From positions 1 through 5,886 of the forward strand of contig JAKAUG010000365.1 of NCBI GenBank assembly GCA_021827805.1: 5,886 nt of DNA. Direction: 5' to 3'. The notes under the pieces were generated by a model. It ran no database searches and was not told the origin of the DNA. It saw only the letters and a list, made by a program, of their open reading frames with translations. Below are positions 1 to 5,823 of this stretch, piece by piece. Position 1 is the first letter of the stretch. Each line of letters opens with the position of its first letter. The position numbers and the translations under genes were made by a program. This DNA is from Bacillota bacterium (GTDB lineage: Bacteria; Bacillota; Sulfobacillia; RBS10-35; JAJYVN01).

Positions 1-972
1 GGCCTCCGCGGAGACCACGATCTGATCCATGCAGACCCTGCCGCGCACCGGGGCCTGCACCCCGCCCAGAAGCACGTGCCCGCGGTTGCTCAGGTCGCGG
101 CGCCAGCCGTCGGCGTACCCCACCGGCAGCGTGGCCACCCGCTCGGGGGCGGTGGCGACGTAGGTGGCTCCGTAACTCACGCCCTCTCCGGGCCTCAGTT
201 CCTTGACCATGGCCACGCGCGTATACCAGGACAGCACGGGGCGCAGCTCGTCCGCCGCGACGTGCTCCGAGGGCGCGTAACCATAGAGCCCGATGCCCGG
301 ACGGCAGAGGTCCAGGTGCAGTTCGGGCAGGCGCAGGGTGGCCGCGGTGTTCCCCGCATGGCGCCAGCGGGGTCGCACGCCGCGTGCTGCCAGGCCCTCG
401 AGGACCTCGGCGAAGCGCCGCCCCTGTTCGCGTGCCGCGGCAAGGGACGGCTCGTCGGCGGTGGCCAGATGCGTGAAGACGCCGGCCAGTTCCACGCCGG
501 GCAGGCCGGCGGCGTCGGCCACCTCAGCGATCGCCCGCTCGACCCCGGCCTCGTCGCGGGCCGGCCAACCAAGCCGGCCCATCCCGGTGTCGATCTTGGC
601 GTGCAGCCTGGCCCGCAGCCCCAGGCTCCGGGCCGCCGCACCCAGCGCCCGCGCGTCCTCCACGCAAAAAACCGCCTGGTCGAGGTCGGCGGCGACCACC
701 TCGGCGGCCCGCTCGGCCGGCGTCCAGCCCATGATCAGGATCGGGCCCAGGAGACCGGCCCGGCGCAGCGTCACCCCCTCCTCGAGGATGGCCACGGCCA
801 AGCCGGTCGCCCCCGCCTCCAGGGCCGCGTGCGCCACGGGAACGGCCCCGTGCCCGTAGGCGTCCGCCTTCACGACGGCCAGCAGGCCTGTCTGGGGCCC
901 AAGGTGCCCCCGCAAGACCTGGACGTTGTGGCGCAGTGCCTCCAGATCCACCTCGGCCCACGTGGGACGCAC
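1..972 (-). CDS. alr: Alanine racemase, PLP-dependent, C-terminus cut by window edge
   Basis: Cytoplasmic enzyme that interconverts L- and D-alanine, supplying D-Ala for peptidoglycan. From the GTG at 972 the frame gives 324 residues and runs off the left edge. The family is usually about 370-390 residues, so roughly 50-60 C-terminal residues are outside. Visible landmarks: VVKADAYGHG with the PLP-binding Lys35; HAKIDTGMGRLGW (about 124-136), where Lys126 matches the position that is carbamylated in Geobacillus Alr and Arg133 matches the PLP-contacting Arg; HAGNTAA (205-211); CRPGIGLYGY (223-232); SYGATY (266-271) with the second catalytic base Tyr267; GYADGWRR (285-292); RVCMDQ (312-317) of the C-terminal beta domain. 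All catalytic residues in view are intact. The start is set by a strong Shine-Dalgarno 6-8 bases upstream; an in-frame GTG at 993 would add seven residues but lies upstream of that site. It follows nnr by 31 bases, so co-transcription is likely. Confidence 0.96.
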   Translation of the reverse strand, partial: MRPTWAEVDLEALRHNVQVLRGHLGPQTGLLAVVKADAYGHGAVPVAHAALEAGATGLAVAILEEGVTLRRAGLLGPILIMGWTPAERAAEVVAADLDQAVFCVEDARALGAAARSLGLRARLHAKIDTGMGRLGWPARDEAGVERAIAEVADAAGLPGVELAGVFTHLATADEPSLAAAREQGRRFAEVLEGLAARGVRPRWRHAGNTAATLRLPELHLDLCRPGIGLYGYAPSEHVAADELRPVLSWYTRVAMVKELRPGEGVSYGATYVATAPERVATLPVGYADGWRRDLSNRGHVLLGGVQAPVRGRVCMDQIVVSAEA

Positions 973-978
973 GGCGGT

Positions 979-987
979 CTCCCCCTT
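979..987 (-). promoter_or_regulatory. Ribosome binding site of alr
   Basis: On the minus strand AAGGGGGAG lies six bases before the GTG at 972. It favours that GTG over the in-frame GTG at 993, which lies upstream of the site and has no comparable purine run before it. Confidence 0.7.
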
Positions 988-1003
988 CGCCACGATGCGC
1001 CGC

Positions 1004-2551
1004 CTACGCGCCGGCGCCCAGCATCTGGCGAAAGGCCGGCGGCACGTGGGCCAGGACATCGCGGGCCAGCAGGGCGCGGCGGCCCTGCGCGACGGCGGCC
1101 AGATCGCCCGCCAGCCCGTGCAGGTACACGCCCGCCGAGGCCGCCGCGACGGGCTCCAGTCCCTGGGCCAGGAGCCCGCCGATGATCCCGGCCAGGACGT
1201 CTCCCGTGCCGCCGGTGCCCATGCCGTCGTTGCCAGTCGGATTGCAGGCCACCGTGCCCTCCGGAGTCCCCACCAGCGTCCCTGGGCCCTTGAGGACCGC
1301 GACGCAGCGGCCCTCGGCCGCCAGGCGCCGCACCGCCGCCAGGCGGTCGCCCTGAACGTCCCCCACGGAAAGGCCCAGCAGCCGCGCGGCTTCCCCAGGG
1401 TGTGGCGTCAGCACCAGCTTGCCGCTGGCGCTCCGCACCAGCGCCAGGTCCAGCACGTTCAGCCCGTCGGCGTCCAGCACCATGGGACCGGCAAAGGTCC
1501 CGAGCAGGCCCTCCAGGGTTCGGCGCACGCCTGGGCTTCGTCCCAGGCCCGGTCCTGCCACCACGGCGTCGACCCCGGCGAGCAGGGAGGGGAGGTGATC
1601 CCCCGCGGCCTCCGCCAGGGTGCCGTCCTCCGCCGTGGGCAGCGGGCGCAGGGTGGCCTCCGCCAGATGCATCGCGACGGAGTCGCTCATGCGGTCCGGA
1701 TGGGCCACCCGGCAGAGCCCACAGCCCGATCGCAACGCGCCCTCGGCGCAGAGGGCCGGGGCGCCGGCCATCCCCACCGAGCCGGCCAGGACCAGGACCG
1801 TGCCGTAGGTGCCCTTGTGCCCGACCGGACGGCGCAGCGGCAGCAGGCTGGCGGCCACCTCCTCCGTCAGGCCATGGATGACGGGCAACCCGTGCCAGGC
1901 GGCCTCCGGCAGTCCCAGCGGCTCGAGGAGCACCGTTCCGGCGTAACTCCGGCCCGGCTCCGCGAACAGCCCCGCCTTCACCGCGCCCATGCAGAGCGTG
2001 CGGCTGGCGCGGATGCACGGGCCCGCCGGTCCCAGGCCCAGATCCCCGGAGAGGCCGGAGGGGATGTCCGCCGAAAGGATGGGCGCCCCCGAGGCGTTGG
2101 CGGCGGCGATCACGTCGGGGAGGGGCGCACGGGGCACACCGTGAAAGCCCGTGCCGAAGAGGCAGTCCAGTACCACCCCTGCCGCATGGATCAACTCGGC
2201 CGTCTCCGCCAGCGCGGGGTGCATCAGCACCGGGACCGCCGCCGGGCGCAGGAGATCCAGGTTGCGGCGCGGCACCAGTTCCATCCGCTCGGGATCGCCC
2301 CAGAGCAGGACGCGTACCGGGACGCCCCGGGCCCGCAGGTGGCGGGCCGCGGCCAGGCCATCGCCCCCGTTGTTCCCGGCGCCGGCCAGGACCAGCGCAT
2401 GGCCGGCGCGGCCGGCCTGCCGCCGCATCTCGGCGGCCTCCCGCGCGAGGGAGGCACCCGCAACCTCCATGAGGGATACCACGTCCAGGCCATGTTCCAC
2501 CACGGCCCGCCGGTCCAGTTCCCGCATGGCCTCCACGCCCATGAGTCTCAC
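1004..2551 (-). CDS. nnr: Bifunctional NAD(P)H-hydrate epimerase / ADP-dependent dehydratase
   Basis: Metabolite-repair enzyme of 515 residues. The N-terminal YjeF_N half interconverts R and S forms of NADHX/NADPHX. The C-terminal ribokinase-like (CARKD/YjeF_C) half dehydrates the S form back to NAD(P)H using ADP. Epimerase landmarks: GAGNNGGDG (57-65), LDCLFGTG (128-135) with the expected catalytic Asp129, SADIPSG (160-166), and Lys192 in VKAGL. Dehydratase landmarks: GHKGTYGTVLVLAGSVGMAGA region (244-264), AGPGLG (332-337), DADGLN (360-365), LTPHPGE (381-387), LKGPGTLV (420-427), and GTGGTGDVLAG (445-455) with catalytic Asp451. Length and both active sites fit the usual bacterial fusion, so I see no degeneration. 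The start is GTG at 2551, preceded by a good ribosome site; its first bases form GTGA with the acpS stop (4-base overlap), implying translational coupling. A start at Met4 (2542) is possible but less well placed. Confidence 0.95.
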   Translation of the reverse strand: MRLMGVEAMRELDRRAVVEHGLDVVSLMEVAGASLAREAAEMRRQAGRAGHALVLAGAGNNGGDGLAAARHLRARGVPVRVLLWGDPERMELVPRRNLDLLRPAAVPVLMHPALAETAELIHAAGVVLDCLFGTGFHGVPRAPLPDVIAAANASGAPILSADIPSGLSGDLGLGPAGPCIRASRTLCMGAVKAGLFAEPGRSYAGTVLLEPLGLPEAAWHGLPVIHGLTEEVAASLLPLRRPVGHKGTYGTVLVLAGSVGMAGAPALCAEGALRSGCGLCRVAHPDRMSDSVAMHLAEATLRPLPTAEDGTLAEAAGDHLPSLLAGVDAVVAGPGLGRSPGVRRTLEGLLGTFAGPMVLDADGLNVLDLALVRSASGKLVLTPHPGEAARLLGLSVGDVQGDRLAAVRRLAAEGRCVAVLKGPGTLVGTPEGTVACNPTGNDGMGTGGTGDVLAGIIGGLLAQGLEPVAAASAGVYLHGLAGDLAAVAQGRRALLARDVLAHVPPAFRQMLGAGA

Positions 2552-2949
2552 GACGTCTGCCCCCCTGGCGCTCCCTCGGCCAGCGCCGTGGCCAGCGCCA
2601 TGCCCCCGGCGTGCGAGATGCTGAGGTGGATGCGCACGACCCCCAGGGAGCGCGCCAGCTCTTCCGCCCCCGGGCCCAGATGCAGCACGGGACGGCCTCC
2701 AGGTTCGTGCCCCACCTCAAGTTCCATGAACCCGAGCCGCATGCCCACGCCCAAGGCCTTTTGCACCGACTCCTTGGCGGCGAAACACCCCGCCAGCCGC
2801 TCCCAGCGGAGCGGTCCGGCCTGGCCCGCCCGCTCCAGCTCCCTGGGCGTGAACAGCCGCCCGAGCAGCGAGGGATGCCGCCGGCAGGCCGCCTCGAGGC
2901 GCGCCACCGGGGTCAGATCGCATCCGGTACCGATGATCGTCGCCCCCAC
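2548..2949 (-). CDS. acpS: Holo-[acyl-carrier-protein] synthase (AcpS-type phosphopantetheinyl transferase)
   Basis: Transfers the 4'-phosphopantetheine arm of CoA to a serine of acyl carrier protein, activating it for fatty-acid synthesis. It acts in the cytoplasm as a trimer in characterised members. With the GTG at 2949 the protein has 133 residues, a normal family length. Landmarks: TIIGTGCDLTPVARLE (4-19) with the Mg-binding Asp11; FTPRELE (33-39); FAAKESVQKALG (56-67) with the second metal ligand Glu60 and the neighbouring Lys59; LSISHAGGMALATALAE (109-125), the third conserved block. The same frame is open to an ATG at 3081, which would add 44 Pro/Gly/Arg-rich residues unlike any AcpS; I reject it because the family begins a few residues before the IGTG motif. 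The site upstream of the GTG is G-rich but not a clean Shine-Dalgarno, so the start is less certain than the gene. It overlaps nnr by four bases. Confidence 0.92.
   Translation of the reverse strand: MGATIIGTGCDLTPVARLEAACRRHPSLLGRLFTPRELERAGQAGPLRWERLAGCFAAKESVQKALGVGMRLGFMELEVGHEPGGRPVLHLGPGAEELARSLGVVRIHLSISHAGGMALATALAEGAPGGQTS
2560..2566 (-). promoter_or_regulatory. Ribosome binding site of nnr, inside acpS
   Basis: AGGGGGG on the minus strand, eight bases before the GTG at 2551. It lies in the last codons of acpS and supports the overlapping GTG start rather than the internal ATG at 2542. Confidence 0.6.
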
Positions 2950-3004
2950 CCCCGCCCGTCCCGCCGGAGAGTTGGCTCCCCCTGGCCCCGGTCCTTCCGG
3001 TCGG

Positions 3005-3088
3005 CGCGCGGGCGCATGGCGGTCGCCACTGTGCCCATGGCCCCGCTCAAAGCGTGCCGGGCGGATCGGGCCGCCATGCACCCGCGCG
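3005..3088 (-). repeat. 18-bp inverted repeat (17/18) between the VIT gene and acpS
   Basis: Arms at 3005-3022 (CGCGCGGGCGCATGGCGG) and 3071-3088 are reverse complements at 17 of 18 positions, with the mismatch at 3013/3080. Read as minus-strand RNA the mismatch becomes a G-U wobble, so the stem would be continuous; read as plus-strand RNA it would be C-A. The 48-base loop holds a small CGCT-CAA-AGCG hairpin (3044-3054). No U-tract follows, so it is not a standard intrinsic terminator. It lies between the VIT stop (3109) and the acpS start (2949) and could be a processing site, an attenuating structure, a protein site or a dispersed repeat. Confidence 0.6.
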
Positions 3089-3108
3089 TGGTGCCGCCGC
3101 CCCGGAGG

Positions 3109-3636
3109 TCAGGCCCCGCGGCCGATGAGCACGCCGGCCCCAAACACCAGGGCGCCGCCGAAGACCACCTGCACGACGGACAGCCAGATCCGGGTGCCGA
3201 AGTACCGGTGGCGGATCACGGCGATGGCGGCCAGCTCCACAGACACGACGACGTAGGCCAGGCTGAGGGCGATGTGGATGTTGGCGATTAGGAAGGGCAG
3301 GGCGTGACCGATCCCACCGACGAAGGTCATCAGACCGATGATGACGCCCCGGCCCAGCGGCCGGCCCCGGCCGGTGAGGCTCCCGTCGTCGGAGAGCCCC
3401 TCGGCGAAGGCCATGCTGATCCCGGCGCCGATGGAGGCGGCCAGGCCGACCAGAAAGGCCGTGTGCGACTGGTGGGTGGCAAAGGCCGTGGCGAACAGCG
3501 GGGCCAGGGTGGACACGGAGCCGTCCATCAGGCCGGCCAGGCCCGGCTGCACCACCTGCAGGATGAAGGTGTGGCGATCACCCCGCACGGTGACGCCGGT
3601 CGTCAGCTCGTCCGGAGGCTCCTGAGCCTCAAGCAT
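3109..3636 (-). CDS. VIT/CCC1-family membrane protein, MbfA-like C-terminal domain only; probable iron/manganese transporter
   Basis: Predicted inner-membrane protein of 175 residues. After a polar N-terminus (1-30) come about five hydrophobic segments (roughly 33-54, 59-79, 97-117, 121-142, 153-172), the VIT1/CCC1 topology. The blocks [16 protein letters not shown] (31-46), [20 protein letters not shown] (63-82) followed by DDGSLTGRG (83-91), and the tail [16 protein letters not shown] resemble, from memory, the membrane half of MbfA, an Fe2+ exporter with an N-terminal ferritin-like domain. That domain is absent: at most about 90 more codons of open frame lie upstream, and they are the regulator gene in another frame. 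The start chosen is ATG at 3636, inside the regulator's end (8-base overlap), with a GGTGA about nine bases upstream; GTG at 3648 is an alternative. The substrate is inferred from family and from coupling to a Fur-family regulator: Fe2+ or Mn2+, direction probably out of the cytoplasm. Confidence 0.85.
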   Translation of the reverse strand: MLEAQEPPDELTTGVTVRGDRHTFILQVVQPGLAGLMDGSVSTLAPLFATAFATHQSHTAFLVGLAASIGAGISMAFAEGLSDDGSLTGRGRPLGRGVIIGLMTFVGGIGHALPFLIANIHIALSLAYVVVSVELAAIAVIRHRYFGTRIWLSVVQVVFGGALVFGAGVLIGRGA

Positions 3637-4114
3637 TTGCCCGCTCACCCGCTTCCTCGCCCTCCGCCCGCGCTGCGCAGGCCGGGCACAACCCGTGCAG
3701 GAGTTCCGTTCGGGCCAGCACGAGGAATTCACCGACCCGCTCGGGCAGGGTGTGCTGACCAAACGGCGCAGGGGCGTCCTGGATGCGGTGGCAGCGCACA
3801 CACACCAGTTCCGCATGGGGAGAGCAGTCCGGATCGTAGTGGATCTGGCCGTCGCCCGCGGCGAAGCGGCGCAGTTCCCCGGCCTCGGCCAGATCGTTGA
3901 GGGCCGCATAGACAGTCGTCAACGAGAGGTGCGGCAGCGCCGGCATGAGCCGCGCATGCAGCGCCTCCGCCGTGGGATGGGTGGTGTCTCCCAAGAGCGC
4001 CTGGTAGATGAGGGCGCGCTGCGGCGTGATCTTGCCGCCGCGCGCACGCACTCTCTCCAGCAGTTCCTGCACCGAGCGCAAAGGGCAGTGGGCCTCCTCT
4101 GAACCGAGTGGCAT
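3629..4114 (-). CDS. Fur-family metalloregulator, PerR-like
   Basis: DNA-binding repressor of 161 residues that probably senses Fe/Mn or peroxide. N-terminal winged helix: [13 protein letters not shown] (29-41), HPTAEALH (46-53), and recognition helix [17 protein letters not shown] (63-79). The C-terminal dimer domain has two CxxC pairs, C105/C108 and C143/C146, the structural zinc site of PerR and many Fur proteins. Aligned by hand to Bacillus PerR (regulatory ligands H37, D85, H91, H93, D104), the equivalents are His46, Asp94, His100, Glu102 and Asp113; Asp at the last position is PerR-like, where Fur usually has Glu. Glu102 replaces one His. The tail after Cys146 is a short charged extension. 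The ATG at 4114 has no Shine-Dalgarno and lies 9 bases from a -10 box. The overlapping downstream VIT gene is its likely target, and autoregulation is plausible. Sub-family (PerR, Fur, Mur, Zur) is not settled. Confidence 0.92.
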   Translation of the reverse strand: MPLGSEEAHCPLRSVQELLERVRARGGKITPQRALIYQALLGDTTHPTAEALHARLMPALPHLSLTTVYAALNDLAEAGELRRFAAGDGQIHYDPDCSPHAELVCVRCHRIQDAPAPFGQHTLPERVGEFLVLARTELLHGLCPACAARAEGEEAGERANA

Positions 4115-4123
4115 TCTGCTACT

Positions 4124-4151
4124 ATTTTAGATTGGCGAGCGGTGGAGTCAA
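4124..4151 (-). promoter_or_regulatory. Sigma70-type promoter of the regulator-VIT pair, predicted near-leaderless
   Basis: On the minus strand TTGACT (4151-4146), a 16-base spacer and TAAAAT (4129-4124) form a near-consensus promoter; this is the clearest AT-rich patch in an otherwise very GC-rich window. The lpdA stop codon TGA (4150-4148) lies inside the -35 hexamer. Only nine bases separate the -10 box from the regulator ATG, so a normal start point would give an mRNA with about 2-4 leader bases. The -10 region CTAAAATAGTAG is partly symmetric (CTA...TAG) and could overlap an operator, but it does not match a Fur or PerR box well. Confidence 0.72.
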
Positions 4152-5545
4152 GAGCCGGTTTTCATCTGGGCCACGTGACGCGGATGCCCCAGGAGCAGCT
4201 CCGCGGCCTCGCCCAGGGACTCCACCAGTGTGGGATGCGGCAGGCTGATCCGACCCAGATCCTCGAGGCTCAGGCCCGATGAGACCACCACCGCGGCCGC
4301 GCCGATCAGTTCCGTGGCGTGGCTGCCAATCAGATGCACCCCGACCACGCGGCCGCCAGCGGCCACGACCTTGCAGAGCCCGTCGGTGTCTCCGGCCGCG
4401 TGCGCGCGCCCCAGGGCCGCAAACGGGATGCGCGCAACCTCGGGCTGGTGCCCCGCCTGGCGGGCGCGGGCCTCGTCCCATCCCACCCACGCCACCTCCG
4501 GCGCGGTGTATACCGGATGCGGCACCGGGCTCAGGGTGGGCAGCGGTACGCCGAGAATTCCCGCCACCACACGCCCCGCCTGCTGGAAGGCCGCATGCGC
4601 CAGGCCCGGGCCACCCACCGCATCCCCGAGGGCCCAGACCCCTGACGTCTCAGGGCAGCGCATTTCGGCGTCCACGACGATGGCCCCGCCGGGGTGGCGG
4701 CCGATCCCGGCCTCCTCCAGCCCCAGATCGTCGGTGCAGGGCCGCCGGCCGGTGGCGACCAGCACGCGCTCGACCGGCACCGTCAGCTCACCCTGCGGAC
4801 CTTGAGCCCGCACCACCGGACCGGGGGCCACCTCCAGCACCCGGACCCCGGTGTGCACAGCAACCCCCTGGCGGCGCAGCGCAGCCTCGAGCCTGCGGGC
4901 GATCTCCGGGTCCGCTCCCGGCAGCAGCCCGGGCAGCGCCTCCAGGAGGGTCACGCGCGCGCCGAGCGCGGAGTATGCGGTCGCGAACTCACAGCCGATG
5001 GCGCCCCCGCCGATGATGGCCAGCCGAGGCGGCAGCTCCGGGTCGGCGAGCAGGCGGTCGCTGTCGAGCACGCCCGGCTGATCGAGGCCCGGCAGCGCGG
5101 GCCAGGCGGGGCGAGATCCCGGCGCCAGGACGATGGCGTCTGGGGCCAGCTCGCCCCCGTCGGCCCCGCTGACCACCACCCTGAGCGAACTCCCCGCCTG
5201 GGGTACCAGCCGTCCTCGGCCGCGCAGGACGGTCACCCCGGCGGAGCGCAGCAGCTGCCCCAGCCCGCCGGCCAGACGCTGCACGGTCCTCTGCTGCCGC
5301 GCCCGCACCGCGGGGAAGTCCACCACCAGATCCTGAGCGCCGAGACCGAACTCCCCCGCGCGCCGGATCTCCCGCGCAACCCGTGCGGTCTCCAGCAGGG
5401 TCTTGGTCGGGATGCAGCCGCGGTGCAGGCAGGTCCCACCAACCTCGGCCTCCTCGACCAGATGCACCCGTGCGCCGGCCTGTGCCATGGCCAGCGCCGC
5501 CGCGTACCCGCCGGGTCCCCCACCGATCACCGCCACTTCGCGCAA
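4148..5545 (-). CDS. lpdA: Dihydrolipoyl dehydrogenase (E3), FAD-dependent
   Basis: Flavoprotein of 465 residues that reoxidises protein-bound dihydrolipoamide with NAD+. It serves as E3 of pyruvate, 2-oxoglutarate or branched-chain dehydrogenase complexes or as L protein of glycine cleavage. Landmarks: FAD-binding GGGPGG (8-13); redox disulfide GGTCLHRGCIPTK with Cys39 and Cys44; NAD-binding GGGAIGCE (179-186); ATGRRP (264-269); second FAD motif ALGDAVGG (305-312); and the dimer-interface HPTLVE (437-442), whose His437-Glu442 pair is the catalytic base of the partner subunit. The residue two before that His, commonly His in E3 (HAHPT), is Leu here (SLPHPT). Start: TTG at 5545, nine bases after GGGGAGG, giving MREVAVIGGG, a standard N-terminus. 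The frame stays open upstream to 5881, but that stretch (Arg/Pro-rich) is not E3-like. No E1/E2 genes are in view, so the complex served is unknown. The next gene's promoter overlaps its stop. Confidence 0.94.
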   Translation of the reverse strand: MREVAVIGGGPGGYAAALAMAQAGARVHLVEEAEVGGTCLHRGCIPTKTLLETARVAREIRRAGEFGLGAQDLVVDFPAVRARQQRTVQRLAGGLGQLLRSAGVTVLRGRGRLVPQAGSSLRVVVSGADGGELAPDAIVLAPGSRPAWPALPGLDQPGVLDSDRLLADPELPPRLAIIGGGAIGCEFATAYSALGARVTLLEALPGLLPGADPEIARRLEAALRRQGVAVHTGVRVLEVAPGPVVRAQGPQGELTVPVERVLVATGRRPCTDDLGLEEAGIGRHPGGAIVVDAEMRCPETSGVWALGDAVGGPGLAHAAFQQAGRVVAGILGVPLPTLSPVPHPVYTAPEVAWVGWDEARARQAGHQPEVARIPFAALGRAHAAGDTDGLCKVVAAGGRVVGVHLIGSHATELIGAAAVVVSSGLSLEDLGRISLPHPTLVESLGEAAELLLGHPRHVAQMKTGS

Positions 5546-5554
5546 GGGCTGTCG

Positions 5555-5561
5555 CCTCCCC
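5555..5561 (-). promoter_or_regulatory. Ribosome binding site of lpdA, selects a TTG start
   Basis: GGGGAGG on the minus strand with a nine-base spacer to TTG at 5545. In-frame GTG codons at 5536 and 5530 are too far downstream and would remove the first beta strand of the FAD fold; the in-frame GTG at 5608 lies upstream of the site and has no good ribosome site of its own. Confidence 0.65.
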
Positions 5562-5720
5562 GGACGCGGTGTTCCGGGCCGCCGGGCCCTCCTCCTACCG
5601 CGGTTCACACGCCCACGGCGTCGATCAACGGGGAACTGCCGGTACCGTGCCCCCGCAGTACAGGCGCACATGCGGCTGGCGCCCGCGCAACTCCCCCCTC
5701 GAAGCGGGCGAAGAGCGGAT

Positions 5721-5749
5721 GCAACCGCGGGGTTGCCGGTTGAGACCGG
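5721..5749. repeat. Two back-to-back perfect hairpins
   Basis: GCAACC-GCGG-GGTTGC (5721-5736) abuts CCGGT-TGAG-ACCGG (5736-5749), sharing base 5736. Stems are 6 and 5 bp with tetraloops on either strand. They sit about 180-200 bases upstream of the lpdA start. Function unknown. Confidence 0.45.
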
Positions 5750-5760
5750 GCGCGCGACAT

Positions 5761-5803
5761 CGAGGGCGAGGGATCTCCTCAGGGACAGACACATCCGCCC
5801 TCG
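5761..5803. repeat. 8-bp inverted repeat, 27-base loop
   Basis: CGAGGGCG (5761-5768) and CGCCCTCG (5796-5803) are perfect reverse complements. On the minus strand the loop includes GAGGAG, a purine run that a stem here could expose or mask. Its neighbour hairpin begins two bases away at 5805. Confidence 0.4.
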
Positions 5804-5804
5804 C

Positions 5805-5823
5805 GGGGGCGAGAAGCGCCCCC
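5805..5823 (+). terminator. Possible weak intrinsic terminator reading rightward, or leader hairpin on the minus strand
   Basis: GGGGGCG-AGAAG-CGCCCCC is a perfect 7-bp GC stem with a five-base loop. On the plus strand TTTGTG follows, a very short T-run; on the minus strand GCGAGGGCGG follows, so it is not a terminator in that direction. No plus-strand gene ending here is recognised, so the terminator reading is weak. Confidence 0.25.

Noticed and set aside
666..671. T6 run within alr (minus strand) as a possible slippery frameshift site
   Set aside because: The alr frame continues correctly through it with conserved residues on both sides, and no alternative-frame product is evident.
991..993. 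GTG as an alternative alr start, seven codons longer
   Set aside because: It lies upstream of the strong Shine-Dalgarno at 979-987 and has no comparable site of its own.
870..2720. 616-codon minus-strand frame
   Set aside because: It is an out-of-frame reading through acpS, nnr and alr and is full of Gly/Arg/Pro with no domain.
926..3256. 776-codon open frame on the plus strand, and other long plus-strand frames opposite alr, nnr, the regulator and lpdA
   Set aside because: They lie antisense to genes with complete recognisable motifs, give His/Arg/Pro/Gln-rich proteins with no family features, and are the expected effect of rare stop codons in GC-rich DNA.
5592..5615. T-box-like string GTGTGAACCGCGG on the minus strand
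   Set aside because: It matches the ACCGCG end of the T-box, but the UGGN bulge that pairs with tRNA is absent, no specifier stem or terminator is visible, and lpdA is not a usual T-box target.
5605..5760. 51-codon ATG frame just after the 8-bp inverted repeat
   Set aside because: GAGGAG lies 14 bases away, too far for a normal ribosome site, and third-position G+C (about 74%) is well below what the real genes here show.
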